DNA of 64,000 nucleotides. Source: DATEOR01 sp963766725. GTDB taxonomy: Bacteria > Actinomycetota > Thermoleophilia > Gaiellales > Gaiellaceae. Every line of letters begins with the position of its first letter. Position 1 is the first letter of the stretch. Below are positions 8,654 through 16,562 of the stretch, one piece after another. The position numbers and the translations under genes are program-made. Location of the stretch: assembly GCA_963766725.1 (NCBI GenBank), contig CAVYBK010000004.1, positions 124,001 through 188,000 of the forward strand, given 5' to 3'. The notes under the pieces were generated by a model that saw only the letters and a program-made list of their open reading frames with translations, made no database searches and was not told the DNA's origin.

Positions 8654-8683
8654 GGAAAGGCCGGTCGGACGACCGGCCTTTCC
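8654..8683. terminator. bidirectional terminator hairpin
   Basis: A perfect 13-bp stem (GGAAAGGCCGGTC and its complement) with a 4-nt loop lies between two convergent genes. The A-rich left arm and T-rich right arm allow it to work in both directions. Confidence 0.85.
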
Positions 8684-8689
8684 GCGGTC

Positions 8690-9292
8690 TCAGGACGCAG
8701 GCGGAGTGTCCGTGACGGGCCCGACGCGCACCGACTCGGGGTTGAGGCAGCCGATGGCGGCGTGCTCCGCCGACGTGAAGTTGTCCGGAAGCGTCACCTT
8801 GACCCGGTCGAACTGGACGCACGGGCCGGCGGCAGTGTCCACGTCGTTCCAGTAGCTGATGAAGTGGAGCGACTTTCCGTTTCCGATCGTGATCTGCGAA
8901 GGCGCCTGCTCGATGTCGGGGAAGCCGGTTCCGCGCTGGACCTGCGCGTCGAGCCAGCCGCTCGCGGCGTGGAAGTCCATGCCGGGATAGCCCTTCGAGA
9001 CGCACGGCTCGGGCGACGTGTTTCGAACTCCCCAGACGGTGCGGATGGTGCCGGCGGCCCCTTCCTGGGCGACGATCCTGACCGCCATGTCGTCGTCGTT
9101 ACAGAGGGTGGCGCCGGCCGTCTCTTCGCCGGACGACGTGGCTCCGCCCGTCGAGACGGTGCCTTCGCCTCCGGCGGTGACCGAAGAATGGGATGCGCGC
9201 CCCGTCGGAACGGGGCCGGCGTCCTGGGGCCCTTTGTCGCATCCGGCGAGAAACGCGGCGATGACGATGAGGACGGCGAGTGCTTTGGTCAT
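8690..9292 (-). CDS. DUF4232-like secreted lipoprotein
   Basis: 200 residues starting MTKALAVLIVIAAFLAGC; the lipobox LAGC puts the lipidated Cys at residue 18. A Gly/Thr/Ser-rich linker follows, then a beta-rich domain with LCNDDDMAVRIVAQEGAAG, VRNTSPEPC and KGYPGMDFH, which matches DUF4232 proteins (a lipidated, probably beta-sandwich family of actinobacteria). The Met at 9292 is chosen because it gives the signal peptide directly; an earlier in-frame Met adds a non-signal lead. Function is unknown. Confidence 0.75.
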   Translation of the reverse strand: MTKALAVLIVIAAFLAGCDKGPQDAGPVPTGRASHSSVTAGGEGTVSTGGATSSGEETAGATLCNDDDMAVRIVAQEGAAGTIRTVWGVRNTSPEPCVSKGYPGMDFHAASGWLDAQVQRGTGFPDIEQAPSQITIGNGKSLHFISYWNDVDTAAGPCVQFDRVKVTLPDNFTSAEHAAIGCLNPESVRVGPVTDTPPAS

Positions 9293-9531
9293 GTGTGCGA
9301 TTCTCCGAGCGGCGCGTAACCCGACCAGCCCGCGTCGGTAACAGCTTCGCAACGCGGTCGGGCAGCGCCAAGGTGTAAGCGATCGGTAAAGAAGCGCTCA
9401 GGGCTCGAAGGACGCGTTCCCGCGCTCGTCGTAGGCGTCTCCTGCGGCATTGCGGCAGGCAGCCCCCGCCCCTCCACTGCGCGGGCTGGAATTTCCAGAC
9501 GAGGCCCACTCGCCGAAACGGGGGTTCCACC

Positions 9532-10213
9532 ATGCAACTACGACGACTGCTCTTGCTGCAGCCGCACGCTCGGGTTCAGCTGGAGAACGGCACCGCGACG
9601 CTCAAGCGGGATGAATCCGACTGGGATGTCCTCGCAGAGCTCGACCGGCTGCGGACGACGAACTCGGGGCTGACCGCCGAGGTGCAGAGGCAGACCCATA
9701 TCGGCCAGGACTACGCACGCGTCGCGAGCGAGCAGAGGGTCCGGGTCGAGGAGCTCGAGCGCGAGAACGCCATCGCGCACTCGAGCTCCCAAATGCTCGA
9801 TCGTCGCTTGGCTCTGGCTGAGGAGCGGGCCGACGAGCTCGAGGAGCTCGTCGAGGTGCTGCGCGCCCAGCGCGATCGGCTGCAGACCTACTACGAGCAG
9901 CAGAAGGACCGGGCCGACCGCTCCGAGTCGGCGAGCGCGGCGATGCGCGATGCCGCAAGCGCCCTCCTCTCGGCAAGCGACCAACAGACCCATGCCGCTC
10001 TGGGGACGCGGGGCCTCGCGCGCGCGAAGGTCGAGTTCGCCGACGGGCTCGCGAGCCTGAGGCGGGCGCTCGAGAGAGACGCCGGCAAGGGATTTCTCGC
10101 TCCCGCCGTCAGCCGATGACGTCCAGCGCTACTTCACCGCCACCGACGTCTCGTCCGAAGAGAAGCGCCAGCTCAAGCAATCGATCGTCAGAGCGTTGTC
10201 GGTCGAACCGTGA
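9532..10213 (+). CDS. coiled-coil protein, frameshifted near its end
   Basis: The main frame gives MQLRRLLLLQPHARVQLENG, then a long heptad region (about 35-135: VRVEELERENA, LAEERADELEELVEVL) and ends early at 10119. Removing one C from the CC at 10113-10114 restores a tail DDVQRYFTATDVSSEEKRQ whose stop (10211-10213) overlaps the GTG of the next gene by 4 nt, the normal spacing of an operon. I therefore read 226 residues with a one-base insertion, probably a sequence error. No known family; it may be an accessory to the L,D-transpeptidase that follows. Confidence 0.55.
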
Positions 10214-11166
10214 CCACCCCGACAGCGAGTCGCCGTCGGCGACACGCCGCCCGCGCGAGCGTGCTCGGAATCACAGCGATCGCGGCTCTCGTATTCGCTC
10301 CCACGAGCTCCGGCGGAACTCGCTCAGGGGTCGCCGCGCTGCAGGTCGCGCTGAAGAGTCGCGGCCTCTACACGGGCGCGATCGACGGGGTCATCGGCCC
10401 TCACACGATCGCCGCCGTGCGCGTCTTCCAGCGCCGGCACCGACTGACCGTGGACGGCATTCCCGGGCCTGTCACCTGCGCGGCCCTCGGCCGGTACAGC
10501 CGCCATCGCCTCGGCACGCGCACCCTCATGTTCGGGGATAACGGCTGGGACGTCGCCGAGACCCAGTTCCTCCTGCGCTCGCACGGGTACTCGCCGGGTC
10601 CTCTCGACGGCGGCTACGGAGCCCTGAGCGTCGCGGCGGTCCGTCGCTTCCAGCGCCATTCGGCTCTCGAGGTCGACGGCGTTGTGGGCCCAGCGACCCT
10701 CGCGTCCCTCGACGGCGAGCGAGCGGACGGGCCGGGAGGGCTGACGACGGGAGAGGCAGGCCACGCTCGAGCGGCACGCCGCCTCGTCATCATTCGGCGT
10801 GACGCGCACCGGCTTTACTTCTACAAGGGCGCTCGACCCCTCCGCGTCTTCACGGTTGCAACCGGAGGGACGTGGACGCCCACACCCCATGGTCGGTTTC
10901 GGATCGTGAGCAAGTACCGCCGTCCTTGGTGGTATCCGCCCGACTCCAGCTGGGCGAAGGACCTCGATCCGATCCCGCCAGGTCCTGAAAACCCACTCGG
11001 GACCCGTTGGATGGGTCTCTCCGTCCCGGGGGTGGGCATCCACGGCACTCCGAATCCCGCGTCCGTGGGGTACTCGATCTCCCACGGCTGCATACGGATG
11101 AAGAAGCGTGATGCCGAATCACTGTTCCGCTTGGTCAGGGTTGGTACCCGCGTCTGGATCATCTAG
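10210..11166 (+). CDS. L,D-transpeptidase with two peptidoglycan-binding repeats
   Basis: 318 residues. A signal peptide (residues 1-37, with ITAIAALVFAPTSSGG) is followed by two PG-binding_1 repeats, each with the LQVAL...GLYTGAIDGVIGP or LRSHGYSPGPLDG pattern (about 40-95 and 110-165). The YkuD catalytic domain runs from about 195 to the end and carries HGTPNPASVG and the SHGCIRM active-site motif with its catalytic Cys. It makes 3-3 cross-links in peptidoglycan outside the membrane. The GTG start at 10210 overlaps the preceding coiled-coil gene once its frameshift is corrected. Confidence 0.9.
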   Translation: MTTPTASRRRRHAARASVLGITAIAALVFAPTSSGGTRSGVAALQVALKSRGLYTGAIDGVIGPHTIAAVRVFQRRHRLTVDGIPGPVTCAALGRYSRHRLGTRTLMFGDNGWDVAETQFLLRSHGYSPGPLDGGYGALSVAAVRRFQRHSALEVDGVVGPATLASLDGERADGPGGLTTGEAGHARAARRLVIIRRDAHRLYFYKGARPLRVFTVATGGTWTPTPHGRFRIVSKYRRPWWYPPDSSWAKDLDPIPPGPENPLGTRWMGLSVPGVGIHGTPNPASVGYSISHGCIRMKKRDAESLFRLVRVGTRVWII

Positions 11167-11202
11167 ACGCGGGCGGAACCCGACGGCCCGCTCGCCCGTT
11201 GT

Positions 11203-11394
11203 GTGAACATGGCGTGGATGGCCACGTGGAAGTTCGTCGCACTCGCGTTGAAGGCCCAGCGGGGCTGGAAGCGCATCCCACCGGAGCAGCGCCGGCAGAT
11301 CATCGAAAACGCCGCGAAGCAGGCTCGCAAGCACGGGCCCATCGTGGCGAAGCGCGCTACCGAGATCGCACGCCAGGTCCGCAAGGACCGGTAG
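11203..11394 (+). CDS. small basic helical protein (63 aa)
   Basis: A 63-residue, Lys/Arg-rich, all-helical protein: MATWKFVALALKAQRGWKR, PPEQRRQIIENAAKQARKHGP and VAKRATEIARQVRKDR. Starts at 11203 (GTG), 11209 or 11218 are all possible. It ends 4 bases before the site-2 protease gene, so the two are likely co-transcribed. The composition is natural for a protein and unlike a shadow. No function is known; membrane or nucleic-acid association would fit its charge. Confidence 0.55.
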   Translation: MNMAWMATWKFVALALKAQRGWKRIPPEQRRQIIENAAKQARKHGPIVAKRATEIARQVRKDR

Positions 11395-11398
11395 TCCC

Positions 11399-12514
11399 AT
11401 GCGCGACAGCCTGACGCTGGGCCGCATCGCCGGCATCCGCTTCGGCGTGAACTGGAGCTGGGCGATCGTGTTCGCGTTGATCGTGTGGACGCTCGCCACC
11501 GGGATCTTTCCGAGCACGAACCCCGGCCACGACCAACGCACCTATATCGCCATGGCGATCGTCGCCGCGCTCCTCTTCTTCACCTCGCTGCTCATGCACG
11601 AGTTCGGGCACGCGCTCGAGGCGAAGCGCGAAGGGGTCGAGATCGAGGGCATCACGCTCTGGCTCTTCGGCGGCGTCGCCAAGTTCCGAGGGATGTTTCC
11701 GAGTGCAGGGGCGGAGTTCCGGATCGCGATCGCCGGTCCGCTCGTCTCGCTCGTCCTCGGCGCGATCTTCGTCCTCCTCGCCTGGAAGGCGAGCCTGCCG
11801 GAGGTGGCAGACGGCGTCGCCGCGTGGCTCGGCTACATCAATCTCACCCTGCTGGTCTTCAATCTCCTGCCGGCGCTGCCGCTCGACGGAGGCCGCGTGC
11901 TTCGATCCGCCCTCTGGGGCGCGAGCGGCAACCTCGGCTGGGCGACCCACGTCGCGGCGCTCATCGGCCGCGGCTTCGGCTACCTCTTCATCGTCGGCGG
12001 CGTCGCGCTCGTCATCTGGCAAAGCGCCTACAGCGGGATCTGGATCGCCTTCATCGGCTGGTTCCTCCTGCAGGCTGCGGCGGCGGAGGACCGCACCCTG
12101 CTCGCCCGCCAGGCCCTCCGTGGGCTGCGCGTCCGAGACGTGGTCGTCCGCGATCCGGTGACGACGAGGCCCGACGTCACGCTCGGCGAGTTCATGGACG
12201 ACATCGCGTGGACGACCCGCCACGCGACATACCCCGTCACCGACAACGGCCACGTCGTCGGGCTCTTCCCTCTCCGCTGCGTCGCCGAGGTGCCGCGCAG
12301 CGAGTGGGAGACACGAACGGTGCGCGACTGCATGCTCCCGCGCGAGAAGATCCCGGTCGTGCACGAGGACGACGATCTCTTCGACGCGGCGGCCGAGTTC
12401 TCGGAGGGCGACCTCTCGCGCGCGCTCGTCCTCGACGGCGACCGCTTCGTCGGGCTCCTCTCCTGGTCAGACGTGCGGCGCGCGCTCGAGCTGCGCCGCG
12501 GCCGGCGGCGTTAG
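11399..12514 (+). CDS. site-2 protease family M50 metalloprotease with CBS domains
   Basis: 371 residues. Six or so membrane segments; the zinc motif HEFGH at 67-71 and the third ligand in LPALPLDGGR near 160-169 identify a site-2 protease of the Rip3/SpoIVFB type. From about 240 a cytoplasmic CBS pair follows (LRVRDVVVRDPVTTRPDVTL, and DCMLPREKIPVVHEDDDLFDA). These enzymes cut membrane proteins inside the bilayer; the CBS pair usually binds adenine nucleotides and gates activity. Substrate unknown. It follows the small basic gene without a gap. Confidence 0.9.
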   Translation: MRDSLTLGRIAGIRFGVNWSWAIVFALIVWTLATGIFPSTNPGHDQRTYIAMAIVAALLFFTSLLMHEFGHALEAKREGVEIEGITLWLFGGVAKFRGMFPSAGAEFRIAIAGPLVSLVLGAIFVLLAWKASLPEVADGVAAWLGYINLTLLVFNLLPALPLDGGRVLRSALWGASGNLGWATHVAALIGRGFGYLFIVGGVALVIWQSAYSGIWIAFIGWFLLQAAAAEDRTLLARQALRGLRVRDVVVRDPVTTRPDVTLGEFMDDIAWTTRHATYPVTDNGHVVGLFPLRCVAEVPRSEWETRTVRDCMLPREKIPVVHEDDDLFDAAAEFSEGDLSRALVLDGDRFVGLLSWSDVRRALELRRGRRR

Positions 12515-12515
12515 G

Positions 12516-12589
12516 GGTGACCGACGGGACTCGAACCCGCGACAGCCGGGACCACAACCCGGGGCTCTACCAGCTGAGCTACGGCCACC
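12516..12589 (-). tRNA. tRNA-His (GUG)
   Basis: The cloverleaf on the minus strand has acceptor GTGGCCG/CGGTCAC, D-arm AGCTCAGCTGGTAGAGC, anticodon loop TTGTGGT and T-arm GGGTTCGAGTCCC. An extra encoded 5' G (position -1) faces C73, the tRNA-His identity pair. No CCA is encoded. Confidence 0.95.
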
Positions 12590-12632
12590 ATGCAAGACGC
12601 AGTGTAGCCCGGGTGCTACGTTCCTCCCCGAC

Positions 12633-12705
12633 GCGCCCGTAGCTCAGTGGACAGAGCGGCGGACTTCTAATCCGCGGGTCGCAGGTTCGAATCCTGCCGG
12701 GCGCA
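12633..12705 (+). tRNA. tRNA-Arg (UCU)
   Basis: Acceptor GCGCCCG/CGGGCGC, D-arm AGCTCAGTGGACAGAGC, anticodon loop CTTCTAA giving UCU, T-arm CAGGTTCGAATCCTG and A73. Divergent from tRNA-His, 43 bases apart. No CCA is encoded. Confidence 0.95.
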
Positions 12706-12713
12706 CCTGGCCC

Positions 12714-13022
12714 CTAGGCCTTGCCGGGCTCGTCGAGCTCGAGAAGGTCGAGCATCTCGCCGATCTCGTGCTCGTACTGCGCCGGGTGACGCATCCTGGC
12801 TTCGCGGTTGAGCCTGTAGCGGCTTCGTCGTCCGACTCGCTCACGAGTCACGAAGTCGCTTTCGATGAGGTCGGCGACGATTCGCTGCACGGCTCGCTCC
12901 GTGATCCCGACCGTCTCGGCAATGTCCCGCAAGCGCGCGTCCGGGTCACGGGCGATGCAGAGAAGCACCTGGGTGTGGTTGGTGACGAAACGCCAGGGCT
13001 TCGAGTTCTCATCGGTTGACAT
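12714..13022 (-). CDS. winged-helix transcriptional regulator (MarR/HTH_24-like)
   Basis: 102 residues from ATG 13022. PDARLRDIAETVGITERAVQRIVADLIESDFVTRER is a clean helix-turn-helix, followed by a wing (VGRRSRYRLNREA) and a C-terminal acidic helix (EIGEMLDLLELDEP). The protein is short, about the length of a single DNA-binding unit with a dimerisation tail. It is divergent from the three CEC-motif genes, with 109 bases between, and is a candidate regulator of them and of itself. No ligand site can be seen. Confidence 0.8.
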   Translation of the reverse strand: MSTDENSKPWRFVTNHTQVLLCIARDPDARLRDIAETVGITERAVQRIVADLIESDFVTRERVGRRSRYRLNREARMRHPAQYEHEIGEMLDLLELDEPGKA

Positions 13023-13131
13023 AGCGGCTAAAAGTGTCGTACGATTTCTGTCGTGATGTTGCTGTCGCGTTGTTTTTGTCTTGTTTCGATCAGAGGATAC
13101 CAAAGCTTCGATCCGGCATCCGGAGGCGAAT
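13023..13131. promoter_or_regulatory. AT-richer divergent promoter region
   Basis: This 109-bp gap is clearly lower in GC than its surroundings (runs such as TTGTTTTTGTCTTG). Near 13036-13071 the element TGTCGY recurs three times (TGTCGTACG, TGTCGTGAT, TGTCGCGTT). It separates the winged-helix regulator from the CEC gene series, so it probably holds both promoters and an operator. GGAGG at 13122-13126 is the ribosome site of the right-hand gene. Confidence 0.5.
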
Positions 13132-13425
13132 GTGGCCACGCCTGAGCGGGCCGTGAGGAACTCCCTCCTTATCCGTGGGGTCAACGAGCGCATCAACGGG
13201 CTCTCGGATTCCTGGTTCGACGACGAGCCACGCGAGCTTCTCTGCGAATGCGGCGACGAGAGCTGCATCGAGGCGATTCTCGTCTCGCGAGCGGACTACG
13301 AGGTGGCGATGGGGCATCCGGGCCACTACCTGGTCAACTCCGACCACAGCGACGAGACGGGTATCCAGGTGCTCACGGCCCGGGATGGATATTTGATCGT
13401 CGAATACCAACAGAGCTCTGGTTGA
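13132..13425 (+). CDS. CEC-motif small protein, copy 1
   Basis: 97 residues from GTG 13132, chosen because GGAGG stands 5 nt before it. The layout is VNERINGL, then LLCECGDESC, VSRADYE, GHPGHYLVN and a terminal strand DGYLIVEYQ. The CECxxxxC cluster suggests a structural metal site. It is the first of three tandem homologues, all pointing away from a winged-helix regulator. I know this as a recurrent actinobacterial small-protein family without an assigned function. Confidence 0.65.
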   Translation: MATPERAVRNSLLIRGVNERINGLSDSWFDDEPRELLCECGDESCIEAILVSRADYEVAMGHPGHYLVNSDHSDETGIQVLTARDGYLIVEYQQSSG

Positions 13426-13467
13426 CCCTCCCGTTTTCGGCTACGGGGCACCGGGGATGAGGCTGCA

Positions 13468-13767
13468 ATGACGACAGCTCGCGAAGACCGGTTCGTCGAG
13501 AACGAGAAGCTCTTTCGGACCGCCAACGAAGGTCTGCGCGAACGAGTCGAGGGCATCGTCGAACCAGATCAGTCGATCCCTTTCCTGTGCGAGTGCATCG
13601 ACGAGACATGCATAGCGCGGATCGATCTGACGCCCCAGGAGTACGAAATTGTGCGCTCCGACAACCAGTGGTTCGTGATCGCCCCAGGCCATCCCCGCCT
13701 CGACGGAGAGCGCATCGTCGAAGAGGAGGACCGCTTCTTGATCGTCACCAAGGAAGACGTCGGTTGA
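13468..13767 (+). CDS. CEC-motif small protein, copy 2
   Basis: 99 residues, MTTAREDRFVENEKLFRTANE, then FLCECIDETC, IDLTPQEYE, WFVIAPGHP and DRFLIVTKEDVG. It shares the family pattern with its neighbours: an N-terminal charged helix (NExLF...NE), the Cys cluster, LTxxEYE, APGH and a final strand ending in a Lys/Glu tail. Its stop overlaps the TTG start of copy 3 by 4 nt, indicating translational coupling. Confidence 0.7.
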   Translation: MTTAREDRFVENEKLFRTANEGLRERVEGIVEPDQSIPFLCECIDETCIARIDLTPQEYEIVRSDNQWFVIAPGHPRLDGERIVEEEDRFLIVTKEDVG

Positions 13768-14105
13768 CCGCCGAGGAGCGAAGCGAAAGGCGCAAGGACC
13801 GGCTTGCCCGCAACGAAGCTCTCTTCCGCGAAGTCAACGAACGTGTCGAAGAGGTCGGCGAACGCGCCGGCCTCGACATGATCGACTTCATCTGCGAATG
13901 CGGAGACGCCGACTGCACCGCGGCGATCTCGCTCACGGAGTCAGAGTACGAACAGATCCGCACCGATCCCGTGCTCTTCGCGATCCTGCCGGGTCACGCG
14001 ATTCCCGAGATCGAAGACGTCGTCTCCGAGGGCGATCGATTCCAGGTCGTACGCAAGCACGAGGAGGAAGAGGACATCGCCCGAGCGACCGACCCTCGAG
14101 CCTGA
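13764..14105 (+). CDS. CEC-motif small protein, copy 3
   Basis: 113 residues from TTG 13764 (TTGA overlap with copy 2). The sequence runs RLARNEALFREVNERVEEV, FICECGDADC, ISLTESEYEQIR, FAILPGHAIPEIEDVV and FQVVRKHEEEEDIA. It is the longest copy, with an acidic tail. The gene is followed by a strong terminator at 14128, so copies 1-3 form one transcription unit with an end here. Function is unknown. Confidence 0.7.
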   Translation: MTAEERSERRKDRLARNEALFREVNERVEEVGERAGLDMIDFICECGDADCTAAISLTESEYEQIRTDPVLFAILPGHAIPEIEDVVSEGDRFQVVRKHEEEEDIARATDPRA

Positions 14106-14127
14106 GAGCAGGCATACCTCCAGCAGA

Positions 14128-14157
14128 GAAAAGCCCCCGTTGCCGGGGGCTTTTCGT
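14128..14157. terminator. intrinsic terminator of the CEC gene series
   Basis: AAAAGCCCCC, a short loop, then GGGGGCTTTT followed by CGTTT. It lies between the convergent CEC series and the serine protease gene and can serve both. Confidence 0.88.
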
Positions 14158-14174
14158 TTCCGGTCAGGCGATTC

Positions 14175-14987
14175 CTACGGCAGGAACTGGTTGAGGAAGT
14201 TCCTGGAGTAGGTGGTGTCGTCCCGCTGGTAGCTCCCCGTCGCGTTGCAGGTCAGGGAGTTGACGTAGGACGCATCGCCGAGGACATACGGGCCCCAGAA
14301 GACGGCGCCGCCGGAATCGCCGAAGCACGAGCCGCCTCCGGCCTTCGAGTCGCGGTCGTTGATCTGGAATGTCACGACCTCGCTCCCGATGTTCTTGAGG
14401 TAGGAGGTCGTCGAGCGGCGCTCGCGGATCACGATCTGCGCCTTCTTCTCACCGATGTCCACGCCGTAGCCGACGAGCGTGAACGTCTCGTTCTTGAGCT
14501 GCCCCTGGTTCCGGTTCAGGAAGCCGACCGGCGGGAGCTGGGCAGGCACGATGTCGGGCCACTTGGACGTGGCCGGCGCGTCGAGAACAACGACGCCCTG
14601 GTCGTGCTGCTTCGCGAATGAGAGCTTGCCCGTCCAGCCCGGATCGGGGTGAGCGGTGCCTGTGATGTAGTGCGCCTCACGGTTCGCCTTCTCCTCAGGC
14701 GTGATGTTCGGAGCGAGCGGATCCAGCGCGAGGTCGGTGTCGAACGACACGTAGACGCCGGTCGCCGGTCCCTCCGTGCAGTGGCCGGCCGTCAGCACGA
14801 CGGTCGGTGAGATCAGCGTGCCCGAGCAGCGGAACCGTCCGTCCGCCGTCGTGAAGCGGACGAGGCCCACGCTCGTGTGCACCGTGTCCCGCTCGCCACC
14901 GATGATCGCGCCGGCCGGCGCAGCGGCGAAAAGCCCGACCACGCATGTGGCGAGCGCAAGCAAGGCAAAGCATGCCTTTCGATTCAT
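14175..14987 (-). CDS. secreted trypsin-like serine protease (S1 family)
   Basis: 270 residues. A signal peptide (1-27, cut after PAGA) leads into IIGGERD, an activation-type N-terminus. The triad is visible: His69 in LTAGHC, Asp129 in HDQGVVVLD and Ser225 in FGDSGG. Cys pairs (CSG/GHC and SC/LTC) suggest disulphides, fitting an exported protein. The ATG at 14987 has a GAGAGGGGA site just upstream. Without a pro-region beyond the signal, the enzyme may be active once secreted. Substrate unknown. Confidence 0.9.
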   Translation of the reverse strand: MNRKACFALLALATCVVGLFAAAPAGAIIGGERDTVHTSVGLVRFTTADGRFRCSGTLISPTVVLTAGHCTEGPATGVYVSFDTDLALDPLAPNITPEEKANREAHYITGTAHPDPGWTGKLSFAKQHDQGVVVLDAPATSKWPDIVPAQLPPVGFLNRNQGQLKNETFTLVGYGVDIGEKKAQIVIRERRSTTSYLKNIGSEVVTFQINDRDSKAGGGSCFGDSGGAVFWGPYVLGDASYVNSLTCNATGSYQRDDTTYSRNFLNQFLP

Positions 14988-15146
14988 GGTTCCCCTCTCT
15001 GTCGAGCCAAGGTCCCGGTCCGGGGGACCTTACAACGACCGGCATCGCTCGCGACCGGGAAGGTTCCGGCCGAACGGCGTCGTACCTTGTCCCGAAACTC
15101 CGTGGAACTGGCGCCATCCCCCCGGTCGGTCCCCGCCGCGGCTCCC

Positions 15147-16562
15147 ATGGGCGCCGCGGAAGTCCTTCGGCTGCCGCGACCCCGCATCGTCCATCCCGCG
15201 CCGCTTCTCGCCGCGCTCGGACTGCTCGTGCTCATCAACATCGCGAGGATCGGCGAGGACGGCTGGGTGTTCCACACGGGAACAGTTGAGCCGCACGGCG
15301 TGCTCGGTTCCTTCGTGGCGCTCGCTCAGGGGCGCTGGAACCCGGGGCTCCTCAAGTTCGCGGCTGTCGCCGCGGGCCTCGTCCTCGTCGTCGCCGTCGC
15401 GTACGCGCGCGAGCGGTGGACCGCGAGGCGCGCCCTCGTCGTCACGTTCCTGGTCACGGGCCTGCTCGTTGCTCCGGGCGTCCTGGTCCAGGCCGGGCTC
15501 CGCGACTCGACGGAGCAATGGTTCTACACGAACGACTCCACGTACCAGATCGAGGTCGCCGGCGATCTCGTCCTCGACGGCCAAACCCCTTACGGCCACG
15601 ACTACCGCGGCACGGGGGTCGACCGGTTCTACAGCCGCAACGGCAGCCCACAGCCCAACCACAAGGCGCTCGACCACTTCGCCTACTTCCCTGGAACGGC
15701 AGTCACCTCCGCGGGTTGGCGGCTCCTCCCCGCACCATTCGACGACTACCGCTTCCTCGTCCTGCTCGCGACGCTCGGGCTGATCCCGGCGGCGCTCTCC
15801 TTCGCGGGGCCGCTGACCGTGCGTCTGGCGGTCGGCGCGGCGCTCGCGGCCAACCCGCTCGTCGTGCAGGCGGCGTGGTTCGGGACTGCGGATGCGCCGA
15901 GCCTCTTCTTCCTCGTCCTCGCGTTCGGGCTCGCGAGCCGGTCGCGGTTCGTCTACGCGGCGGCCTGCCTCGCGGCCGCGGTCCTGCTGAAGCAGTTCGC
16001 GCTCGTGGCGATTCCGTTCTTCGCCGCCATGCTGATCACGAGCCGAGGCGGGCGCCAAAGCTTCGGGCGCGCGGCGGGCGTGTTCGCCGGAGTCGTCGTG
16101 GCGGGCGCACTACCGTTTCTCATCGCCTCCCCGAGTGCGCTCTGGGCGGACACGATCGGCTACGGGACCGGTGACTACCGGATCATCGGCTACGGGCTCG
16201 CAGCGCTCCTCGTCCGCCTCGATGTCCTCCACGACCGAGACGCGGCGTATCCCTTCGGACTCCTCGCGCTGCTCGTCTGGCTGCCCGTCACGCTCTGGCT
16301 CGTCCGGAGCCAATTGCGCTCGCGCCAGCCGTGGGTCGGCGCCGCCGGGTTCGCGGCCTCGATCTTCCTGCTCCTCTTCCTCGGCCGCGTTTTCCAGGCG
16401 TCCTACCTCCTCTGGCCGCTCACCGGGATGGCGATCGCGGCTGTCCTGGCTGCGGCTCAGATGGCCAACGGCACCTCGACGACGAACGTCGAGCCTCGCC
16501 CGGGCTCGGAGTCGACGGAGATGCGGCCGTTCATGCGCTCGACCAGCTCCTTGCTGATGTAG
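15147..16562 (+). CDS. polytopic membrane glycosyltransferase-like (GT-C/DUF2029-type) protein
   Basis: 471 residues with about ten transmembrane segments. A large first extracytoplasmic loop contains YTNDSTYQIEVAGDLVLDGQTPYG, a pattern shared with GT87/DUF2029 polyprenyl-linked mannosyltransferases (the acidic pair after the first helices, then DGQTPYGHDY). I infer an integral-membrane sugar transferase; the sugar is unknown. The start at 15147 is the first ATG next to the membrane region; GTG 15102 is an alternative. The last 106 bases overlap, tail to tail, the sensor kinase gene on the other strand, which is unusually long for a convergent overlap. Confidence 0.65.
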   Translation: MGAAEVLRLPRPRIVHPAPLLAALGLLVLINIARIGEDGWVFHTGTVEPHGVLGSFVALAQGRWNPGLLKFAAVAAGLVLVVAVAYARERWTARRALVVTFLVTGLLVAPGVLVQAGLRDSTEQWFYTNDSTYQIEVAGDLVLDGQTPYGHDYRGTGVDRFYSRNGSPQPNHKALDHFAYFPGTAVTSAGWRLLPAPFDDYRFLVLLATLGLIPAALSFAGPLTVRLAVGAALAANPLVVQAAWFGTADAPSLFFLVLAFGLASRSRFVYAAACLAAAVLLKQFALVAIPFFAAMLITSRGGRQSFGRAAGVFAGVVVAGALPFLIASPSALWADTIGYGTGDYRIIGYGLAALLVRLDVLHDRDAAYPFGLLALLVWLPVTLWLVRSQLRSRQPWVGAAGFAASIFLLLFLGRVFQASYLLWPLTGMAIAAVLAAAQMANGTSTTNVEPRPGSESTEMRPFMRSTSSLLM

